11,840 nucleotides of DNA from Micromonosporaceae bacterium (GCA_019689695.1 JADGHA010000089.1:1-11840), one strand, 5' to 3'. Counted from the first letter of the stretch, positions 1 through 7,315 are shown. Notes: generated from the sequence alone by a model not told the origin. A program made the numbers and translations.

Positions 1-191
1 ACATCGTTGACTGTTGCTTGCGTGTGCATACGAGTGTAGGTGGCTGGCTCGTGGGCACCTACTGTGCTGGTTGTGGATGGGCTCACTCGCATTCCGGACG
101 GTGTGGCGGGTGCCGCCCATTCGGTGTGTGGCGAACCTCGCATACGCCACACCACGCCTGACAACGATGGACAGGCACATGGGGGACGGTT
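1..191. other. Non-coding stretch downstream of the c-di-GMP gene
   Basis: No convincing gene is seen in this stretch. It is less GC-biased than the coding DNA and the open frames crossing it show no recognisable protein. It lies 3' of the minus-strand GGDEF/HD-GYP gene and contains the stem-loop and the repeated GTGTGGCG octamer listed separately. The window edge cuts off whatever lies to the left. Confidence 0.5.
126..152 (-). terminator. Candidate stem-loop terminator after the GGDEF/HD-GYP gene
   Basis: GTGTGGCG at 126-133 pairs perfectly with CGCCACAC at 145-152 across an 11-base loop. On the minus strand it begins about 40 bases after the stop codon of the upstream gene, a normal place for a terminator. 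There is no T-tract, which is common for actinobacterial terminators but leaves the call uncertain. A second, smaller hairpin (GGCGG at 105-109 with CCGCC at 113-117) lies just beyond it. Confidence 0.35.
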
Positions 192-2429
192 CTAGCGCAG
201 AGTGGACAACCAGGCGGCCTGGCCAGTGCCCGGCTCCGGCTCGCCGCCGTGCTGGCCGGTCCGGATCGCGAGCTCGCCGATGCGGCCCCCGTCCAGCAGA
301 TCCAGGAAGAGGTCCACAATGTCCGGATCGAACTGCGTGCCGCGGCCCAGGCGCAGCTGGCCGCGCGCCGCGTCGTGGCTCAGCCGGGGCTGGTATGCCC
401 GATCGGCGCGCATCGCGGCCCACGAGTCGCAGACGGCGAGGATCCGCGCCTCCGGGCGGATGGCGCTGCCGGCGAGACCGTCCGGGTAGCCGGTGCCGTC
501 GAACCGCTCGTGGTGCTGCCGGATCACCTCGGCCACGCCGCCGAACTCGGGCACCAGCCCGGCCAGCCGCGCGCCGTGGACCGGGTGCTGGCGCAGCAGC
601 AGCCATTCCTCTTCGGAGGGTCGGGTCGGCTTGACCAGCAGCCCCTCCGGCAGAATGATCTTGCCGATGTCGTGCAGCCGCCCGGCCAGCTCGGCCCGGG
701 TGACGGCCGCTTCGTCGTAACCCAGCTCCAAGGCGAGCAGCCGCGCCCAGCGGCCGACCGCAGAACTGTGCTCCTGCGGCGAGAGCCGGGCGTCCACCTG
801 GTCGGCGACGTGCCGCAGGAAGTCCGCCATCGCGGCGTCCCGGCCGGACGCCCCGACCCGGCCCGGCCGGGCCGGGCGGGCGCCGGGGCCGGCCGCGGCC
901 GGCACGCGCCCAGCCGGGGGGCGCCCCACCACGACCCGGTTGCGGCCGGTCGCCTTGGCCCGGCCGAGCGCCCGGTCGGCGACCGCCACCAGCTCGTCCA
1001 CCGACGGGTCGGTCCCGCCGGCCTGACCCGGCGTGCCGGCGTCGTCCACAGCAGACAGCGGGTAACCGACTGCGCCGACCGACACGGTGACCGCCACGTA
1101 GGTCTCGGCACAGACCGCGATCGGGCTGCCGGCGACCCACTCGCGCAGCCGCTCCCCGATCTCCCGCAGCTCGTCCGGCCGGGCGCCCGGTACCAGCAGC
1201 GCGAACTCCTCACCGCCGTAGCGGGCCAGCACGTCGCCGGAACGGGTCACCGCACGCAGCCGCTCCGCGATCCCCACCAGCGCGGTGTCTCCAGCGGGGT
1301 GCCCGTACCGCTCGTTGATGGACTTGAAGTCGTCCACGTCGACAACGAAGAACCCGAGCGTGCACCCGGTCCGCCGGGCCCGGGCCAGCTCCAGGGCGAG
1401 CTGCGCTTCGACGAACCGCCGGGTGTGCAGCCCGGTCAGCCCGTCGGTGACGGCGAGCCGGCGCTGGTCGTTCACCAGGCCGGCGATCCGGGCGGCGACG
1501 AGTCCGAAAAGGACGGCGCAGGCGAGCGCGGTCACCGGGATGTCCGCGTAGTTGTGGCGGGCCCACTGGTAGAGCAGCGTGGCCGGGGCGAGCAGCACCG
1601 CGGCGGTCAGCGCGGCGAGCCGGCCCGGGCCGGGTGTGACCGCCCGCCCCGGGGCGGGTTCGCCGAGCCGGACCATCGTGGGGTGCAGGGCGGCGGCGCC
1701 GAGCGCAAGGCTGCCGCCGAGCCAGACCGCGTCCAGCACGCTGCCCGCCTGGTACTCGCCGTGCCGGGTCTGCAGCAGGTAGACGGTGTCCGCGCCGAAG
1801 GTGGCGAACAGGCTGGCCAGCAGCGCGTGGAACGCCGGCGGCCGGCGCCCCGCGCCCAGCAGCAGGCGCAGGGCGACCGCGAGCAGCGCCAGGTCCATCA
1901 CCGGGTAGCCCGCGCAGGCGATCCTGGCCAGGCCGGATCCGCCCGCGCGCACCTCCATCGAGATGACGAACTGCCAGGACAGCAGCGCCGCGGCCACCGC
2001 GATCACCGCGGCGTCCAGCAGGCCGGGCAGGTCACGGCCGCCGGTGCGGCGGCGGACCAGCAGCGCCAGGCCGGCCACGGCCAGCGGGTAGTGTCCAAGG
2101 TAGAGCAGGTCGGCGCCGGGCGGGACGGAACCCAGCAGGTAGTGGGCGGTGTGGAAGGCGATGTCGGCCGCCGCATCGGCGACCTGGCCGGCGGCGAGCA
2201 GCAGCCACGGTAGCCGGGCCGGCGGCCGGTAGCGCCGGGTGCCGTGCCAGATGGCGGCCGCCGCCGAGGCGCTGATGACACAGTAGAGCGCGAGCCGGGC
2301 CTGCCACGCTACGTCATGCGTAGGTATCAGAAAGTACGCGAACACGGCCAGCGTCCCTGCGGTGAGGTACGCGAGCCAAAGCCTGCGTCCGGGGCGCGGC
2401 ACCCGAACACCGTAGACCCCCAGGGGCAC
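192..2429 (-). CDS. Membrane-bound bifunctional c-di-GMP protein (GGDEF plus HD-GYP)
   Basis: The 745-residue product should make and/or degrade cyclic di-GMP at the cytoplasmic face of the membrane. Residues 17-315 contain roughly eight to ten hydrophobic segments, an integral-membrane sensor region with no family I can name. The GGDEF domain spans about 325-500: metal-site DVDDF at 364-368, N372, H377, D381, and an active-site GGEEF at 405-409. An RxxD inhibitory site (R396-D399) sits exactly five residues before it. An Ala/Pro/Gly/Arg-rich linker (about 503-530) joins an HD-GYP phosphodiesterase domain (about 535-715) with H554, HD at 586-587, K590, H615, HH at 639-640, DGTGYP at 644-649 and D668. 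All expected catalytic and metal residues are present in both halves, so neither domain looks degenerate. The start is GTG, 12 bases after the previous gene's stop, with no strong Shine-Dalgarno; GTG at codon 10 is an alternative. It is the last gene of a four-gene minus-strand run. The domain calls are firm; the input signal and net activity are unknown. Confidence 0.93.
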   Translation of the reverse strand: MPLGVYGVRVPRPGRRLWLAYLTAGTLAVFAYFLIPTHDVAWQARLALYCVISASAAAAIWHGTRRYRPPARLPWLLLAAGQVADAAADIAFHTAHYLLGSVPPGADLLYLGHYPLAVAGLALLVRRRTGGRDLPGLLDAAVIAVAAALLSWQFVISMEVRAGGSGLARIACAGYPVMDLALLAVALRLLLGAGRRPPAFHALLASLFATFGADTVYLLQTRHGEYQAGSVLDAVWLGGSLALGAAALHPTMVRLGEPAPGRAVTPGPGRLAALTAAVLLAPATLLYQWARHNYADIPVTALACAVLFGLVAARIAGLVNDQRRLAVTDGLTGLHTRRFVEAQLALELARARRTGCTLGFFVVDVDDFKSINERYGHPAGDTALVGIAERLRAVTRSGDVLARYGGEEFALLVPGARPDELREIGERLREWVAGSPIAVCAETYVAVTVSVGAVGYPLSAVDDAGTPGQAGGTDPSVDELVAVADRALGRAKATGRNRVVVGRPPAGRVPAAAGPGARPARPGRVGASGRDAAMADFLRHVADQVDARLSPQEHSSAVGRWARLLALELGYDEAAVTRAELAGRLHDIGKIILPEGLLVKPTRPSEEEWLLLRQHPVHGARLAGLVPEFGGVAEVIRQHHERFDGTGYPDGLAGSAIRPEARILAVCDSWAAMRADRAYQPRLSHDAARGQLRLGRGTQFDPDIVDLFLDLLDGGRIGELAIRTGQHGGEPEPGTGQAAWLSTLR

Positions 2430-2441
2430 CGGCCGCCACAG

Positions 2442-3092
2442 TCAGGAGGCAACCGTAACCGCGGGGTGACGCGGATCGTCCATTCGTACCACCACATCGG
2501 CGAACGTCGCGGGCGCCACCTCGTCGTCGTACCGGGCGTACGCCGGCAGGGTCCACCGGTCGTCCGCGCCCGTCCGGCGGGCCAGCGCCGCGGCCGACAG
2601 GTGCAGGTGGACGGTGAGCTCGAACGGCAGCCCGGCACCCAGCAGCAGCGACCCGCTGACCAGCAGCACCCCGCCGGGCGGCAGGTTGAGATAGCCGGCC
2701 CGGGTGGCGCGGTCGGTGTCCGGGTCCCATAGCGACGGCAGGAACTCTCCGGTGCGAGCCACCCGGTCCAGCACCTCACGGCGCAGGCCGTCCAGGTCCC
2801 ACCAGCCCTCGTAGTACGCGTCGGGATCGGTACGGCCGCGTTCCAGGCGCACCGAGGCCGGCCGGAGGAACCCGGCCGTCGAGACCTGGTGCGCGGCCCT
2901 TCCCCGTACCCGCTGCGGATCGACGAGCGCCCGGGCGCGCCGGCGGGGGCCGGCGGCGGGGGCGCCGTCCACCGCGACCCTGGTGACGACACCAGGGTCG
3001 GCGGTGGCGGCGACCCGGTCGGCGAGTTCCTCGACGAGCGCCCGCGGGCTGAGCGCCACCCATCCGCCCCGGCGCACCCCGCGGCCACGCAT
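2442..3092 (-). CDS. Uridine-kinase-like protein with degenerate P-loop
   Basis: The 216-residue protein resembles the small actinobacterial proteins annotated as uridine kinases (P-loop NTPase fold). Recognisable pieces are a strand leading to VDGAPAAGP (41-49) where Walker A belongs, STAGFLRPASVRLE (71-84), RTDPDAYYEGWWDLDGLRREVL (87-108; only its family-like pattern is used here), a second-strand hydrophobic GGVLLVSGSLLLG (140-152) in the Walker B region, and an Arg-rich lid-like segment (171-173). The phosphate-binding GxxxxGK[ST] is missing: no Gly-Lys-Ser/Thr occurs after the first strand. Kinase activity is therefore doubtful, and the name describes ancestry only. The ATG at 3092 has an AGGTAGG-type ribosome-binding site that overlaps the TAG stop of the phosphorylase gene, which supports it; GTG at codon 12 is an alternative start nearer the conserved region. 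It lies 10 bp after the phosphorylase gene and 12 bp before the c-di-GMP gene. Confidence 0.8.
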   Translation of the reverse strand: MRGRGVRRGGWVALSPRALVEELADRVAATADPGVVTRVAVDGAPAAGPRRRARALVDPQRVRGRAAHQVSTAGFLRPASVRLERGRTDPDAYYEGWWDLDGLRREVLDRVARTGEFLPSLWDPDTDRATRAGYLNLPPGGVLLVSGSLLLGAGLPFELTVHLHLSAAALARRTGADDRWTLPAYARYDDEVAPATFADVVVRMDDPRHPAVTVAS

Positions 3093-3102
3093 CCGGCCGG
3101 GC

Positions 3103-5472
3103 CTACCTGTTGTGGTCGGGCCTGCAGTGCGGCTCCCGGCCCGGCGGCTGCTTCGGCCGGTCGGTCAGCGGTTTCAGCTTCGGGATCGGCAGGGTGACCG
3201 GCCCGGCGGTGCTGACCGTGACCGGCTGCCCGTGGTGCAGCAGGTTGATCTTCGCGTCGTCGTGCCCGTTGCGCAGCGAGTAGGTCGCCTGGTGCTGGTG
3301 CACCACAACCCGCAGGCGCAGCCCGCGCCACAGCAGCGAGAAGTCCAGCAGGTTGATCCGGCTGGGCAGCCGCGGAGCGAACGACAGCTGTCCGTTGTGG
3401 TCGCGCATCCCGCCGAAGCCGGCGACCAGCGCGAGCCAGGCGCCGGCGAGCGAAGCCATGTGCACCCCGTCGCGGGTGTTGTGCTCCAGGTCGTGCAGGT
3501 CCATCAGCGCCGCCTCGCGGAGGTAGTCGTGGGCCAGCTCCAGGTGGCCCACCTCCGCGGCGAGCACCGCCTGGGTGCACGCCGACAGCGACGAGTCGCG
3601 GACCGTACGCGGCTCGTAGTAGGCGAAGTTGCGCGCCTTCTGCTCCAGGGTGAACGCGTCGCCGCGCCAGTGCATGGCCAGCACCAGGTCGGCCTGCTTG
3701 AGCACCTGCTTGCGGTACAGCTGGAAGTACGGGAAGTTCAGCAGCAGCGGGTAGTCCTCGGGCCTGGTCGACTCAAAGTCCCAGTCCTGCTTGGTGGTGA
3801 AGTCCTGGGACTGCTGGTGCACGCCGAGCTCCTCGTCGTACGGGATGTGCACGGCGTTGGCCGCATCCCGCCAGGACGCCGCCTCCTCCTCGTTGACGCC
3901 CAGCCGGTGGGCCACGTCCGGATACTTGGTCACCGCATCCGCCGCGCCCAGCAGGTTCCGCTGCGCCATCAGGTTGGTGTAGATGTTGTCGTCGGTGATC
4001 GCGCTGTACTCGTCCGGCCCGGTCACCCCGTCGATGTGGAACACCCCGTGCCGGTCGTGGTGGCCCAGCGACCGCCACAGCCGCGCCGTCTCCACCAGCA
4101 GCTCCACACCCACCTCGCGCTCGAAGTCCTCGTCGCCGGTGGCGTTGACGTACCGGATGACCGCGTCGGCGATGTCGGCGGCGATGTGGAACGCCGCCGT
4201 GCCGGCCGGCCAGTACGCCGAGCACTCGTGGCCGCGGATGGTCCGCCAGGGAAATGCGGCGCCACGCAGCCCGAGCTGGCGGGCGCGATCCCGGGCCAGG
4301 TCCAGCGTGGCGTGCCGCCAGCGCAGCATGTCGTCGGCCTCGGACGGCTGGGTGTAGGTGAGCACCGGCAGCACGAACATCTCGGTGTCCCAGAACACGT
4401 GGCCGTCGTAGCCCGGCCCGGTCAGCCCCTTCGCCGCGATCGGCCGGTTCTCCGCACGGGCGCCGGACTGCAGCACGTGGAACAGCGCGAAGCGGACCGC
4501 CTGTTGCACGGCCGGGTCGCCGTCCACCCGCACGTCCGCGCCGTCCCAGAACGCGTCGAGGAACTTGCGCTGGCTTTCGCACAGCCCGTCCCAACCGGCG
4601 AACCGGGCCGAGGTGATCGCCGCGTCCACCTGGTCGCGCAGCGCGGGCAGCGACCGCTCGCTGGACCAGCCGTACGCGAGCAGCTTGACCACCCGCAGCT
4701 TCTGGCCGGGCTGCAGCACGCAGGCGACCGTCGTACGGGCCCAGTCGGGCTGCGCCTCGGTATGCACCCGGTACGGCGCCGGGGACTCCACCAGGTGCTC
4801 CATGCCGGCGGCCATCCGCAGCTTGCTGGCCCGGGTCCGGTGCACCAGCAGCGCGCTGGTCTCCCGGGCCAGTTGCTCCTCCGCCTCCAGCGGCGATTCC
4901 AGCACCGCGGCCACCCGCGGGTCGCGCCGGGTCGGCGGCATCTGCTCGTTGGCGACCAGCTCCGACTGCACGATCAGCCGGGCCGGCCCGTCCAGCGGCT
5001 CCACCTCGTAGCAGATCGCGGCGATCGCCCGCTGGGTGAACGACACCATCCGGGTGGAGTGCACCCGGACCGCCCGGCCGGCCGGGGAGACCCACTCGAC
5101 CTTGCGGTCCAGCAGGCCGGTGCGCAGGTCCAGCACCCGCTCGTGCTGGCGCAGGTCGCCGTAGCGCACGTCGAACGGCTCGTCGTCCACCAGCAGCCGG
5201 ATCAGCTTGCCGTTGGTGACGTTGACGATGGTCTGGCCGGACTCCGGGAAGCCGTACCCGGCCTCGGCGTACGGCAGCGGCCGCAGCTCGTAGAAGGAGT
5301 TCAGGTAGGTGCCGGGCAGCCCGTGCGGGTCTCCTTCGTCCAGGTTCGCCCGCAGGCCGATGTGCCCGTTGGACAGCGCCAGCACCGACTCGGTCTGGGC
5401 CAGCAGGTCCAGGTCCAGCCGGGTCTCCCGGATGTGCCAGGGCTCGACCGGGTATGCCGATTCGCGGATCAC
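3103..5472 (-). CDS. GH65 disaccharide phosphorylase (trehalose/maltose/kojibiose type)
   Basis: The 789-residue cytoplasmic enzyme belongs to glycoside hydrolase family 65, which splits alpha-glucosyl disaccharides with phosphate to give beta-glucose-1-phosphate and glucose. The family order is complete: an N-terminal beta-sandwich (about 1-270), a linker, an (alpha/alpha)6 barrel (about 315-690) and a C-terminal beta-sheet domain. The barrel carries FWDTE at 360-364, the catalytic-acid motif TGPDEY at 484-489 (E488), KQAD at 592-595, and the phosphate-site motifs RDSSLS (625-630) and NTRDGVHMAS (665-674). No signal peptide is present. Length and sequence, including a PPGREP tail, match the mycobacterial Rv3401 type as I remember it. 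The start is GTG, overlapping the HAD stop as GTGA, with a G-rich site (GGGGGGA) about 8 bases upstream. The adjacent beta-phosphoglucomutase supports phosphorylase rather than hydrolase action. The exact disaccharide cannot be read from sequence; trehalose or maltose is likeliest. Confidence 0.92.
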   Translation of the reverse strand: MIRESAYPVEPWHIRETRLDLDLLAQTESVLALSNGHIGLRANLDEGDPHGLPGTYLNSFYELRPLPYAEAGYGFPESGQTIVNVTNGKLIRLLVDDEPFDVRYGDLRQHERVLDLRTGLLDRKVEWVSPAGRAVRVHSTRMVSFTQRAIAAICYEVEPLDGPARLIVQSELVANEQMPPTRRDPRVAAVLESPLEAEEQLARETSALLVHRTRASKLRMAAGMEHLVESPAPYRVHTEAQPDWARTTVACVLQPGQKLRVVKLLAYGWSSERSLPALRDQVDAAITSARFAGWDGLCESQRKFLDAFWDGADVRVDGDPAVQQAVRFALFHVLQSGARAENRPIAAKGLTGPGYDGHVFWDTEMFVLPVLTYTQPSEADDMLRWRHATLDLARDRARQLGLRGAAFPWRTIRGHECSAYWPAGTAAFHIAADIADAVIRYVNATGDEDFEREVGVELLVETARLWRSLGHHDRHGVFHIDGVTGPDEYSAITDDNIYTNLMAQRNLLGAADAVTKYPDVAHRLGVNEEEAASWRDAANAVHIPYDEELGVHQQSQDFTTKQDWDFESTRPEDYPLLLNFPYFQLYRKQVLKQADLVLAMHWRGDAFTLEQKARNFAYYEPRTVRDSSLSACTQAVLAAEVGHLELAHDYLREAALMDLHDLEHNTRDGVHMASLAGAWLALVAGFGGMRDHNGQLSFAPRLPSRINLLDFSLLWRGLRLRVVVHQHQATYSLRNGHDDAKINLLHHGQPVTVSTAGPVTLPIPKLKPLTDRPKQPPGREPHCRPDHNR

Positions 5473-6257
5473 GACAGCAATCCCCCCACCCGCGTTGGCG
5501 CCCCGTCCGATTCCCCCCGCATCAGCTCGGACAGGTCGTCCACGACGACATCTGCACCGTTCTCCCGCAGTGCGGCGGCTTGCCCGACCCGGTCCACGCC
5601 GACCACGTAGCCGAACTCGCCAGCACGGCCCGCCTGTACCCCGGCGATCGCGTCCTCGAACACGGCGGCCTGGTCCGGCCTGACGCCGAGCAGCTTCGCC
5701 CCGGCCAGGAAGGTGTCCGGCGCCGGCTTGCCCCGCAGGTTCTGCTCGGCCGCGACCACGCCGTCCACCCGCTCCTCGAGCAGGTCGGACAGGCCCGCGG
5801 CGGCGACCACCTCGCGGCAGTTCGCGCTGGCCGAGACGACCGCACGGCGCAGCCCCGCGTCGCGCGCGGCGCGCAGATAGGCCACTGAGCCCTGGTACGG
5901 CTGGACGCCGTCCTCCTTGAGGCGCTTGAGGAAGATCACGTTCTTCCGGTTGCCGAGGCCCCGGATCGTCTCGGCCTCGGGTGGGTCGTCGGGCGACCCC
6001 TCGGGCAGGCTGATCCCGCGGGAGGCGAGAAAGGTCCGCACGCCGTCCGCACGGGAGCGGCCGTCGACGTACTCGCGGTAGTCCCGGTCAGGATCGAAAG
6101 GGACAAACGACTCGCCAGTCCTGCTGGCGCGGTCGCGCAGATAGGAGTTGAACATCTGTTCCCACGCGGCGTTATGCACGAGGGCGGTCTGGGTGAGCAC
6201 GCCGTCCAGATCAAACAGGCAGGCGGTCACGTTTTCCGGTAGTCCGAGCACAGCCAA
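5469..6257 (-). CDS. pgmB: Beta-phosphoglucomutase family HAD phosphatase/mutase
   Basis: This 262-residue HAD-superfamily protein most likely converts beta-glucose-1-phosphate to glucose-6-phosphate, feeding the product of the neighbouring phosphorylase into glycolysis. Motif I is DLDGV (16-20): D16 is the nucleophile and D18 the acid/base. Motif II is SASAN (142-146), motif III is K177 in GKPAP, and motif IV is ED (201-202), the pair that binds Mg2+ in Lactococcus lactis beta-PGM. Residues 25-130 form the helical cap. The set matches beta-PGM better than trehalose-6-phosphate phosphatase, although mycobacterial relatives (Rv3400) have been loosely labelled either way. The start is TTG at 6257, six bases after a GTGAG site and three codons after an in-frame TGA; GTG at 6251 is the alternative. 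It is the first gene of the minus-strand operon, so its promoter should lie in 6258-6449. Confidence 0.9.
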   Translation of the reverse strand: MAVLGLPENVTACLFDLDGVLTQTALVHNAAWEQMFNSYLRDRASRTGESFVPFDPDRDYREYVDGRSRADGVRTFLASRGISLPEGSPDDPPEAETIRGLGNRKNVIFLKRLKEDGVQPYQGSVAYLRAARDAGLRRAVVSASANCREVVAAAGLSDLLEERVDGVVAAEQNLRGKPAPDTFLAGAKLLGVRPDQAAVFEDAIAGVQAGRAGEFGYVVGVDRVGQAAALRENGADVVVDDLSELMRGESDGAPTRVGGLLS

Positions 6258-6449
6258 ATTAACTCACGCCCGACCCGGTTTCACATAACCGCAGCATCCG
6301 CCGTCCGCCTCGAAAATTTCGGCACGTACAGTTAACACACAACTTCTTTCCGCTCCTGAGCGTTTCCTTTCCCAGCGGGTTCTTTCCTCCCGGAAGTCCC
6401 CTCTCGCCTTCCTCCCGGACGTCCCCTCTCGCTGGTCGAGGTTTAGCCC
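6258..6449. promoter_or_regulatory. Divergent intergenic regulatory region
   Basis: This 192-bp gap separates the minus-strand sugar operon from the plus-strand SGNH hydrolase, so promoters for both must lie here or nearby. It has an AT-rich part (about 6256-6365) that stands out from the surrounding DNA, a small palindrome CGAAA-A-TTTCG at 6311-6321, a GTTAAC at 6331-6336, a pyrimidine-rich tract and a 24-bp tandem repeat (listed separately). On the minus strand TTGTGT, 17 bases, then AAATTT could be a weak -35/-10 pair, but I cannot place a promoter with confidence on either strand. Confidence 0.5.
6384..6432. repeat. 24-bp tandem direct repeat, 25-bp period
   Basis: Two copies, 6384-6407 and 6409-6432, share 23 of 24 bases. 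Each reads TTCCTCCCGGA, then A (copy 1) or C (copy 2), then GTCCCCTCTCGC; one base separates the copies. Copy 2 contains the perfect palindrome GGACGTCC (6417-6424), which is GGAAGTCC in copy 1. The pair ends 17 bases before the ATG of the SGNH hydrolase gene and just upstream of its GAGG site. The repeat could be a regulator-binding pair or a leader element; its function is not known. Confidence 0.8.
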
Positions 6450-7292
6450 ATGTCCCGACGCTGCCTGGTCGTCGTGGTCCTGCTGCTGTCCGTCTCAACC
6501 GCGGCGTGCAAAGAAACCGCCGGTACCCGCCCCGGTGCCGCCGGCGCGCCGCGCTCCGGCCTGCCGTCGTCCATGGCCGCCCTGGGCGATTCACTCACCT
6601 CCGGCTTCGGCTCCTGCCTGACCCTGGCCGCGTGCACCCGCAACTCCTGGTCCACCGGGGGTGGTACCCAGGTCAACAGCCACTACCTGCGGATCAGGGC
6701 AAGAAACCCGGCCATCAGCCGGAACAACCACAACTTCGCCGTACCGGGCGCGCGGGCAGCCGGGCTGGCCGGGCAGGCCGCGGCGGCGGTACGGGAGAAG
6801 GTCGATTATGTGACCGTGCTGATCGGCGCGAACGACGCGTGCCGCCGGAAGGTGGCCGAGATGACCCCGGTCGCCACATTCCGCCGGCAGGTGGACGCCG
6901 GCCTCGCCACGATCAAGAAGGGCCTGCCGCGGGCCCGGGTACTGGTGGTCAGCATCCCGGACCTCTACCGGCTCTGGCAGGTCGGCCACACCAACCGCAA
7001 CGCGGTGCGGGCCTGGTCGCTCGGCGTCTGCCCGTCGCTGCTGGCGCACCCGGCGTCGACCGCGGAGATGGACGCGGAACGCCGCCGGGCGGTCCGCGCC
7101 CGGATCGACGACTACAACCGCGCGCTCGCCGCCGCCTGCCGGGCCTACGGGCCGCTGTGCCGGTACGACGGCGGTGCGGCGCACCGGGTGCGCTTCGACC
7201 TGTCCATGGTCAACCACCTGGACTACTTCCACCCGAGCGTCGCCGGGCAGAACAAGCTGGCCAGCGTCACCTTTCCCAGGCGCTTCTGGTGA
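6450..7292 (+). CDS. Secreted SGNH/GDSL-family hydrolase (esterase/lipase-like)
   Basis: The 280-residue protein starts with a Sec-type signal: SRR, a hydrophobic run at 6-19, then C20. STAAC could be a weak lipobox, with Thr rather than Leu/Val at -3, so it may be a lipoprotein or a freely secreted enzyme. The mature domain is SGNH/GDSL: block I GDSLTSG (46-52, nucleophile S48), block II Gly at 100 in NFAVPGA, block III GAND (126-129, oxyanion N128) and block V DYFH (258-261, D258 and H261). Six Cys residues (56/62, 131/194, 230/237) are spaced like the three disulfides of Streptomyces extracellular esterases. It probably acts outside the cell on an ester, such as a lipid or acylated carbohydrate; the substrate is not predictable. 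The ATG has GAGG eight bases upstream. It is divergent from the sugar operon and convergent with the CBM2 dehydrogenase. Confidence 0.9.
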   Translation: MSRRCLVVVVLLLSVSTAACKETAGTRPGAAGAPRSGLPSSMAALGDSLTSGFGSCLTLAACTRNSWSTGGGTQVNSHYLRIRARNPAISRNNHNFAVPGARAAGLAGQAAAAVREKVDYVTVLIGANDACRRKVAEMTPVATFRRQVDAGLATIKKGLPRARVLVVSIPDLYRLWQVGHTNRNAVRAWSLGVCPSLLAHPASTAEMDAERRRAVRARIDDYNRALAAACRAYGPLCRYDGGAAHRVRFDLSMVNHLDYFHPSVAGQNKLASVTFPRRFW

Positions 7293-7301
7293 CCCGACCC
7301 G

Positions 7302-7315
7302 CGGTCAGCTGACCG
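7302..7315. terminator. 14-bp palindrome at a convergent gene junction
   Basis: CGGTCAGCTGACCG is a perfect 14-bp palindrome lying between the SGNH hydrolase stop (7292) and the dehydrogenase, and it includes the latter's TGA stop (7305-7307). Its position between two converging genes only 12 bp apart fits a bidirectional transcription end. It has no spacer loop and no T-tract, and part of it is constrained by the coding sequence, so this is only a candidate. Confidence 0.25.

Noticed and set aside
840..905. Dense GGCC/CCGG-type inverted repeats
   Set aside because: They fall in the Ala/Pro/Gly/Arg linker codons between GGDEF and HD-GYP and are explained by extreme GC content.
249..2213. Very long plus-strand open frame opposite the GGDEF/HD-GYP gene
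   Set aside because: It is rich in Gly, Arg, Pro, Ala and Gln with no domain. It is the usual shadow of a GC-rich gene, and the minus-strand frame has complete catalytic motifs.
2983..5610. 875-codon plus-strand open frame opposite the GH65 gene
   Set aside because: It has low-complexity Val/Arg/Gln/His composition and no recognisable fold, and it lies across two proven minus-strand genes.
5469..6257. HAD gene as trehalose-6-phosphate phosphatase
   Set aside because: The SASAN, GKPAP and ED motifs and the GH65 partner fit beta-phosphoglucomutase better; no trehalose-6-phosphate synthase is adjacent.
6259..6594. 111-codon minus-strand frame across the divergent intergenic region
   Set aside because: It includes the tandem repeat and part of the SGNH gene in antisense, has no family similarity, and codon use is unlike its neighbours.
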